Below, piece by piece: positions 51,525 through 57,485 of a DNA stretch of 57,485 bases. Source of the DNA: Lacihabitans soyangensis. GTDB taxonomy: Bacteria; Bacteroidota; Bacteroidia; Cytophagales; Spirosomataceae. The first letter of the stretch is position 1, and each line of letters starts with the position of its first letter. Made by a program: the position numbers and the translations under genes. The DNA is taken from assembly GCF_024343775.1 (NCBI RefSeq), contig NZ_RJUF01000013.1, positions 1 to 57,485 on the forward strand, read 5' to 3'. The notes under the pieces are model-generated. The model did no database searches, was not told the DNA's origin, and saw only the letters and a list, made by a program, of their open reading frames with translations.

Positions 51525-52169
51525 ATGAAAAAAATACCTTTTACTGTCATTTCGACAATATTGAATTTTGTGTTCACCAAGTTTCCTAATTTGGTTGCTT
51601 CTAGAAATGCTCCAGTTTGTAACGGGAATACGTTAAGCCTTTCACTAACTCATGATTCCCCCACACTTGGGACTACAGTACAATATAGCTGGAGTGAACT
51701 AAATAATTTTACCAGTACAGCCCAAAAACCACAAAGATTCAGTTCTTATGCTTTTGATGATACTCATAGAGCAACACTTACACTATCTGGTACTCAAACA
51801 GCTGCTTTCACTGCCACCACAACTGTCCTTAAAACTCCTGTATCTTTTGTTGCATTGAAATGTTGTTTACAAGACTATCATCTGAACATCATTAATGATT
51901 TTTGTGCAGGGAATAGCATGTCGCTCGAAGTTCAAACTGATTATACCTCGGGTGTGAACTATTCATGGACAGGACCATATGGGTTTACAAGATCGGAAAG
52001 AGTTCCGAAAATAAGCAATATTTCAGCCACAAATGAAGGCTGCATAGAGCTTGATAGCAACCTTCTCAATAGGTTGTATTCGCACAGAAACAACAACTTA
52101 CCCAAGGTTTTTCATGAAAGTTATGGGGTTTCGCCTTCGGAATATCGGGAACAAGTGACGAAAAAGTAA
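51525..52169 (+). pseudogene. chimeric remnant: adhesin B N-terminus joined to a hybrid-kinase AraC tail
   Basis: A 214-residue frame. Residues 1-155 are a diverged copy of the adhesin B start (FPNLVASRNAPVCNGNTLSL, DYTSGVNYSWTGPYGF), then KISNISATNEG, which matches another adhesin B repeat. A +1 shift follows: the shifted frame at about 52056-52098 reads ATFSIGCIRTETTT, like the lost repeat end ATFTNGCVGT. The last 21 residues, PKVFHESYGVSPSEYREQ and on, match the C-terminus of hybrid kinase 1 (KVFQESYGVSPSDYR), with near-identical DNA (GGGGTTTCGCCTTCGGA). It thus joins a third adhesin copy to the tail of a third kinase by deletion. Product, if any, would be non-functional. Confidence 0.75.
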
Positions 52170-52366
52170 TAATGCGGGATGCGTATCAATGGTCAATATT
52201 ACTTTAGGTTTACCCTATATGTTTATCCACAAACATCTCAAGTCTCCATAATTAGCCATCTCAGACATTCCTGAAGTTATTTTTATTAAAATTCTGATAA
52301 CAAGTCCTTTAATGTCTTCTTCAGATAGATGATTCATTATATTCAGTTATCAGAAAATTGCATTTT

Positions 52367-52408
52367 GTAAGAAATGAGCTAAAGAAAGTAAGAAATGAGC
52401 AAAAGCGA
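52367..52408 (+). promoter_or_regulatory. 21-bp tandem repeat, candidate LytTR binding site D
   Basis: Units at 52367 and 52388 share GTAAGAAATGAGC and end in TAAAG or AAAAG. They match the units at 30166 and 30187 nearly base for base, have the same 21-bp period and lie at the same 37-nt distance from a TAATTTTG box. This is the strongest evidence that one LytTR protein controls both loci. Confidence 0.7.
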
Positions 52409-52424
52409 AAGCCTAGCGAATGTT

Positions 52425-52432
52425 TAATTTTG
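52425..52432 (+). promoter_or_regulatory. -7 box TAATTTTG of the SprB-like adhesin
   Basis: Identical to the box at 30224-30231 and equally spaced from the tandem repeats. The distance to the first in-frame ATG (52685) implies a leader of about 250 nt. Confidence 0.55.
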
Positions 52433-52684
52433 CTCGAACCAAGTCTTAGTTCAAATATTTGATATATAATATTCTTTCGTTTGGATTGGTTTTAGCATTT
52501 CAATCTCAGTTCACTATTCTTTTTTTGGTTTAATAATTGAGAATATTGCGGGGTGCAAACTTTAGACTCAGATGTACCGCTGGATAAAAAAAATATTACC
52601 TGAAAATAGTTATAAATGTGTATGATGTATATTTGTTTAATGAATTAATTTCTTGTGATAATTTAAAGAAATTTATTTCAGGCC

Positions 52685-55600
52685 ATGAAAACTAAAATTT
52701 TACCAAATGTTTCCAAGAGAAATAAATTGTTGCCTAAAACCTTCCTTCATTATAATTACCCTAACCTTAAAATTTTTATAATTATTATGTTAAAATTTGG
52801 ACAAAGCATTAATGAAAAATCGAGACTATGCAGCTTGATTCTGTTGGTGATAATCTTTTCAATTGGTGCATCCCAAAATGCAAATGCCCAGGCTGATTGC
52901 TCAAACCCCATTATTATTTGTGGTAATACCCAAGCTTATAATCCCAGTGGTGTTGGCGAAAAACTTGAGCAACTTGCCTGTGGGGGTATCGAACACAACA
53001 GCCTTTGGTTTGCTTTTCAAGCTAAAGCAAACGGTACGCTCAATTTTGTGATTAGACCTACTACGCTTCAAGGGCTACCAACTGTTGTTGACGTTGATTG
53101 GAGTTTATATCAATTGGCAGGAGCACCTGGTACTTCAAATTGTAATAATAAAACTCAACTTTCTTGTAATTTTGCAGGGTCTTCTACTGTGTTTGGTATT
53201 CCGGGTGCAACCGGAATGGCGACTCCCCCTTATACTGCCGCACAATTTAACTCTGGTATTGATGTCGTAGCAGGTACATGGTATGCTATACATATTGACC
53301 AGTTCTCAAATACCACACCGATATTATTGAATGTACAGTTTACGGGTAACCCTGAGAGTACCAATTTAAACTCAACTCCAGGTATTTTCGATAATCGACC
53401 GAATTTTACATCGACCCTTGCAAGTGGCTGTAGTGGTACATATAATTTCAGCAGCAGTTCATCTGCAGCGACCTCTGGGATAGCTTCTTATCTTTGGGAC
53501 TTCGGTGATGGCTCTACTGCAACCACTGCAAATCCGAGCCACTCTTATGTTACAACAGGTACTTACTTTGTTAATTTAACTGTTACAGATAATAATGGTT
53601 GCAAAGCCACCATTCGTAAAAAAATTATCTACAACATCACTCCTCCAACAGTAAATGCAGCTTCGATTTTTGTAACATCAGCTTGTTCTAATTCAAATAA
53701 TGGTGAAATTACTGTTGTAGATGAAGGAACCACTACTCTCGGAGTAACCGGTGGAACAGCCCCATATACATATGAATTAGTGTCACCATCGCCAATGATA
53801 AGAGCTGCACAGTCGAGTAATAAATTTACGGGATTACAGCCTGGAGGATATTTTATAAAAGTAACTGATGCATGCGGAAGGTCAGCTGTTAGTACGGTTG
53901 TTACAGTAAGTCAAGTAGCAACAAATAGCACCATAGGTTTGGGTATTCAAAATATACAATCTGCATGTTTGGGGAGTCCAACAGGAACTGCAACAATTTT
54001 CGCCAACGGTACAGCACCGCCTTATACAATGGCATTGGTGGCGAGTTCTCCAGTAACCATTGGTGCCTTACCAGCGGTTGCGAGAGACCCTATAACAGCG
54101 ACGTTTTATACCACTTTTGAGAATCTATTACCCGGGTTGTACACAGTAGAAGCCGTAGATGGTTGTGGAAAATCACGAAGAGCAACCTTCACTGTAAGTG
54201 TTAGTACAGCACCCACTGCTAATGCTGTTGCCTCCCCATCTTGTGTAGGCTCTGCAACGGGTACTGTAACAGTAACCGCTACTGCTGCCACTGGGTTATC
54301 GGCTAATGGTTCACCAGGCACTTTTCAATATGCTTTAATATCTCCTTCGCCTATCCTTAGGTCATTTCAGAACTCATCTGTATTTGAAAATCTACTACCA
54401 GGTACTTATACTGTTGCGGTAAGAGATAATTGTAGCAACATTGGTACTACAACGGTAACTGTTGGTACGGCAGTAGCACCCAATTTCGGAACTTCTTTTA
54501 CTTCGGCATCATGCCCAAATGGAAGTACCGGTACGATTGAAGTACAGAACGGAACAACCGCTGGTGGAGGAAGCCCTTACACTTATGCTCTCATTGCACC
54601 ATCGCCAGTTACGAGACCAAGCCAAAATGATAATGCTTTTACTAATTTACCGCCAGGCACTTATACAGTCCGATTGACAGACGTCTGCGGAACCAGTGCC
54701 AGAACTACCGTTACGGTTGCTGCTTCGTCTGCACCTTCATTTACGACAGCTGTAGGAGCCAGTTGTGCGAATCCTGCCGCTGGAACAATCACTGTTACAC
54801 CTGGGGCTTCCTCAATTGGGGCATACACATTTGAACTGATTAGCCCAGGTGGAGCTATCCGAGCCACTCAAGGAAGTAATGTTGCCAATACCAACAATAG
54901 TATTTTTACAAATCTTAGCCAGGGTTCTTATACTGTCCGAATGACCGATGGTTGTGGAGTTCCTGTCACTGGTACAGCCACCGTGAGTTCACCAACGGCT
55001 TTGGTATTTCCGACTGGTTCTGCAGCAGTAGCTTCGTGTTCAACACTTGGGTCAGGGCAAATAACTGTTGCTCAACCTACGACTGGCTTAGCACCATATA
55101 CATATGAATTAATATCTCCATCACCTATAACGCGAAGTTCTCAAAATAGTAGAATCTTTAACAATTTACCATCTGGCAATTATACAGTCCTTATAACAGA
55201 TTTTTGTGGTACGCAGGTAGATAATAGTGCTACCCCTATTAATGTGCCTGTTTCAACTGCTCCGACGTTAACAGTAACAAACTCCGCAAGTTGTGCAACA
55301 GCTTCGGGGACAATTACTTGTGTTGCTACAACCGCAAATCAGGGTGGAGGTACGTATCAGTTTGCTTTGATTGCCCCTTCGCCTGTTACTCGTCCCAATC
55401 AGACTTCTCCAATTTTTACAGGTTTGCCAGCAGGAGCTTATACTGTTCAGATAACAGACCAGTGTGGGCAGACAGGCACCAATACCACAACTATAGCTAC
55501 TGCCGGAGCATTTACGCCAGCAGCAGGAGGAAGTATTGCGAGATGTGATGGAGGAAGTGGCTACATTGGTCAGCTTATTGTAACAAATCCTCAAAATTTT

Positions 55601-57485
55601 ACATCTGGTGGGCCTATTCCTGTAGGTAGTGGTGGCGGACCGTATACCTATGCTTTGTATGACGCCACCAATACAACTCTCTTAGCTGGGCCTCAGGCCA
55701 GTAACGTTTTTTCTAATATTACTCCAGTGGCTGGCACTCCTACTCATACTATTCGAGTCACTGATGTTTGTGGAAATACAAGTACAACAACTGGGACAAT
55801 AAATAACCCCTCTGCAATTACAACTGCTACCATTAGTGCAACTACCGCATCTTGCTCAAGTAGTAATACAGGTGTTATAAAAGTGACAGTTCAATCTGGT
55901 GGTGGTTTACCTCCGTTCAGATATAGTTTGATTGATGCCGTAACATCGGCAGTAGTAATGGCTCCACAAACTAGTACCACTTTCACCAATGTACCTGATA
56001 ACGCCACTGGTTATTTAGTCAGGACAACCGATGATTGTGGCAACGCTGTTACGAGCTCTACTCCTCTACTTTTCCCTGCAGCTACTGCACCAACAGGTTC
56101 TGTAGTAACTACACCCTCATGTGTTTCTTCATCAACAGGAAGAATAGTTGTTACTCCTAGTGCGGGTGCAACATTTGCTGGAGGTACATTTAGCTATGCT
56201 CTTTATAATGCAGCAAATACAGTACTGGTAAGAGTCACCCAAGCCAGCCCTGTTTTTAATAATTTAGCAGCTGGAACTTATACTGTTAGAATAACGGACC
56301 AATGTGGAGCTTTGGGCACAGTTGAGGCCATTATAGATAATTCCGTACCTGCTCTAACGGCAACTGGGAGTATTTCCCCTACATGTAGCGGCGGCTCATC
56401 AGGAGTTATTGCAGCATCTGCTTCAGGAGGTTCATTACCTCGAACTTTTTCAATAGTATTACAGTCATCGGGTGCTATTATAGCAGGACCTCAGACAGAT
56501 AGTGTGTTTGCGGGTCTCGCAGCTAATACTTATATCGTTAGAGTAACTGATGCCTGCGGAACAATTTCCAATTCTGCGAATTTGGTTGTAGGAGACCTCA
56601 CATCTACTCCAACCCTATCTACAACCACAGCACTTGATTGTGATGGAGGGTCTGTATTGAGTGGCTATGGTGGTGGTGGAAGTGGCGGACCCTATACCTA
56701 TGGACTTTGCACAGGAACTGCCTGTAATTCATTTGGGACTTTTTCAACTGCAAGTACATTCACGATACCATCAAGTGGAACTTATCGAGTCGCGGTTCGA
56801 GACAGATGTGGGCTACAAACGAGTTCGCCTGATGTAGTAATAAATATACCTACAAAGGCCGTTATTACTGGTGTAACCAAAAGTAATACTTGTGGTGCAA
56901 CTAATATTACTGTAGCGGCTACCAATGTTCCAAATACGCCTTATTATAGTTTAGATGGTGGAAACTTTACCACTACAATCGGTAGCGTTCCCGTAGGGAA
57001 TCATACTATTAGGGTGTCAAATTTTAATGCAGGAACCTTTGAGTGTGCAAGTGATGCTTTTGCATTTACGGTAAGTTCTACACCATCAAATCCGACAGGC
57101 ACAAGCAATGTAAGTATATGTAATGGTGCAACTGCTTCATTAACAGCTGCTTGTGCCAATAGTTCGGTGGTTTGGTACAATGCAAGTTTGGTGGCCATTC
57201 CATTTACTGGCTCACCTTATGTAACACCAAATCTCACATCACCAACAACTTATAATGTTCGATGCGAAGATGGGGCTTGTCGAAGTGGATTTGTGACGGT
57301 TAATGTTACAATTAATAATCCACCAACTGCCCAGATTATAGGCACTACGAATTTGTCATGTTCTGTAACTTCGGTAACCAGAACCGCCTCAGGAGGTACA
57401 AGCTACCAATGGTCAGGACCAAATTCGTACTCGGCCAATACAGCAATGGCAACTATCACTACAGCTGGCACTTTCACCGTAACAG
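52685..57485 (+). CDS. giant PKD/SprB-like adhesin, 3' end outside window
   Basis: One frame stays open from ATG 52685 to the last base (at least 1600 residues). A second ATG at 52787 (MLKFGQS) is the alternative start; both lead to the signal SLILLVIIFSIGASQNANA. An N-terminal jelly-roll-like domain (CGGIEHNSLWFAFQAKANGT, WYAIHIDQF) is followed by a PKD domain (YLWDFGDGSTATTANPSHSY) and about 12 SprB-like repeats with the core [YF]-x-[YF]-[AE]-L-[IV]-x-P-S-P..F-x-N-L-x-x-G-x-Y-T-V-x-x-x-D-x-C-G. Near the edge one Ig-like module like those of adhesin A (VVWYNASLV) and a YQWSGPNS segment like adhesin B occur. SprB-type proteins are mobile gliding adhesins secreted by the type IX system. Transcription may be controlled by the LytTR-type repeats at 52367. 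Confidence 0.8.
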   Translation, partial: MKTKILPNVSKRNKLLPKTFLHYNYPNLKIFIIIMLKFGQSINEKSRLCSLILLVIIFSIGASQNANAQADCSNPIIICGNTQAYNPSGVGEKLEQLACGGIEHNSLWFAFQAKANGTLNFVIRPTTLQGLPTVVDVDWSLYQLAGAPGTSNCNNKTQLSCNFAGSSTVFGIPGATGMATPPYTAAQFNSGIDVVAGTWYAIHIDQFSNTTPILLNVQFTGNPESTNLNSTPGIFDNRPNFTSTLASGCSGTYNFSSSSSAATSGIASYLWDFGDGSTATTANPSHSYVTTGTYFVNLTVTDNNGCKATIRKKIIYNITPPTVNAASIFVTSACSNSNNGEITVVDEGTTTLGVTGGTAPYTYELVSPSPMIRAAQSSNKFTGLQPGGYFIKVTDACGRSAVSTVVTVSQVATNSTIGLGIQNIQSACLGSPTGTATIFANGTAPPYTMALVASSPVTIGALPAVARDPITATFYTTFENLLPGLYTVEAVDGCGKSRRATFTVSVSTAPTANAVASPSCVGSATGTVTVTATAATGLSANGSPGTFQYALISPSPILRSFQNSSVFENLLPGTYTVAVRDNCSNIGTTTVTVGTAVAPNFGTSFTSASCPNGSTGTIEVQNGTTAGGGSPYTYALIAPSPVTRPSQNDNAFTNLPPGTYTVRLTDVCGTSARTTVTVAASSAPSFTTAVGASCANPAAGTITVTPGASSIGAYTFELISPGGAIRATQGSNVANTNNSIFTNLSQGSYTVRMTDGCGVPVTGTATVSSPTALVFPTGSAAVASCSTLGSGQITVAQPTTGLAPYTYELISPSPITRSSQNSRIFNNLPSGNYTVLITDFCGTQVDNSATPINVPVSTAPTLTVTNSASCATASGTITCVATTANQGGGTYQFALIAPSPVTRPNQTSPIFTGLPAGAYTVQITDQCGQTGTNTTTIATAGAFTPAAGGSIARCDGGSGYIGQLIVTNPQNFTSGGPIPVGSGGGPYTYALYDATNTTLLAGPQASNVFSNITPVAGTPTHTIRVTDVCGNTSTTTGTINNPSAITTATISATTASCSSSNTGVIKVTVQSGGGLPPFRYSLIDAVTSAVVMAPQTSTTFTNVPDNATGYLVRTTDDCGNAVTSSTPLLFPAATAPTGSVVTTPSCVSSSTGRIVVTPSAGATFAGGTFSYALYNAANTVLVRVTQASPVFNNLAAGTYTVRITDQCGALGTVEAIIDNSVPALTATGSISPTCSGGSSGVIAASASGGSLPRTFSIVLQSSGAIIAGPQTDSVFAGLAANTYIVRVTDACGTISNSANLVVGDLTSTPTLSTTTALDCDGGSVLSGYGGGGSGGPYTYGLCTGTACNSFGTFSTASTFTIPSSGTYRVAVRDRCGLQTSSPDVVINIPTKAVITGVTKSNTCGATNITVAATNVPNTPYYSLDGGNFTTTIGSVPVGNHTIRVSNFNAGTFECASDAFAFTVSSTPSNPTGTSNVSICNGATASLTAACANSSVVWYNASLVAIPFTGSPYVTPNLTSPTTYNVRCEDGACRSGFVTVNVTINNPPTAQIIGTTNLSCSVTSVTRTASGGTSYQWSGPNSYSANTAMATITTAGTFTVT

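Larger units (their letters stand above)
52170..52684. other. 515-bp region upstream of the SprB-like adhesin
   Basis: Contains the 21-bp tandem repeats (52367-52408) and the TAATTTTG box (52425-52432), then a leader of about 250 nt. A further TATATTTG at 52628-52635 could be a second promoter. No ORF, RNA gene or strong hairpin is apparent in the leader. Confidence 0.5.

Noticed and set aside
52863-53270. Two short plus-strand frames at the start of the SprB-like gene
   Set aside because: They are out of frame with the long open frame from 52685, which reads through the whole segment with recognisable domains.
55268-55594. Cys/Ser-rich antisense frame resembling a metallothionein-like protein
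   Set aside because: It is the reverse reading of Thr/Ala-rich SprB-like repeats; cysteine content follows from codon composition.

Overview
The window is chromosomal DNA from a member of the Bacteroidota, most likely an order Cytophagales (Spirosomaceae/Cytophagaceae-like) bacterium. The evidence is AT-rich intergenic DNA, several promoter boxes of the Bacteroidota form TAnnTTTG, hybrid two-component regulators that end in an AraC domain, 3-coathanger-stack and SprB-like adhesins, and a FUSC protein and an M1-peptidase/ABC-permease fusion typical of this phylum. No rRNA, tRNA or CRISPR array was found.

Region 1 (1-5.7 kb) is a mixed accessory and housekeeping stretch. It holds the 3' end of an IS982-type transposase, a broken MORN-like gene, a small unknown gene, a FUSC membrane protein, an isoprenylcysteine-methyltransferase-like protein, a quinone-oxidoreductase-like dehydrogenase and a VOC protein.

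Region 2 (5.7-14.4 kb) is a nine-gene sulfur cluster on the + strand: ArsR regulator, TauE/SafE exporter, metallo-beta-lactamase/rhodanese persulfide dioxygenase-like protein, two half-size YeeE/YedE transporters, a Tat-exported SoxB-like hydrolase, a TsdA-like dihaem cytochrome, a periplasmic DsrE-like protein and an outer-membrane porin. Two identical-architecture palindromes (ATATG-N10-CATAT), one over the arsR promoter and one before tauE, look like ArsR operators. No soxXA, soxYZ or soxCD is present.

Region 3 (14.5-30 kb) contains a minus-strand group (sugar transporter FucP-like, rhamnose mutarotase, CotH-kinase lipoprotein, penicillin acylase-like hydrolase), a DEAD-box helicase, an FRG-domain gene enclosed by 27-bp inverted hairpin repeats, an unknown gene, a phosphonate-type trio (DUF5690 permease-like, TIGR03364 oxidoreductase, phosphonatase-like HAD) and two secreted phosphohydrolases.

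Region 4 (30-57.5 kb) is an adhesin and regulator island. Stand-alone LytTR regulators sit directly before giant secreted adhesin genes (30.2-34.4 kb and 45.7-51.4 kb). Two 7TMR-DISM hybrid histidine kinase/AraC proteins lie between them, with an unrelated M1-peptidase ABC exporter operon inserted. A degenerate chimeric pseudogene (51.5-52.2 kb) fuses an adhesin start to the tail of a hybrid kinase. A PKD/SprB-like adhesin of at least 1600 residues runs off the right edge. The promoter of the first LytTR gene and that of the SprB-like adhesin share a 21-bp-period tandem repeat placed exactly 37 nt before the same TAATTTTG box. This suggests one LytTR protein controls itself, its neighbouring adhesin and the distant SprB-like adhesin, and it is the strongest candidate for an undescribed regulatory system here.
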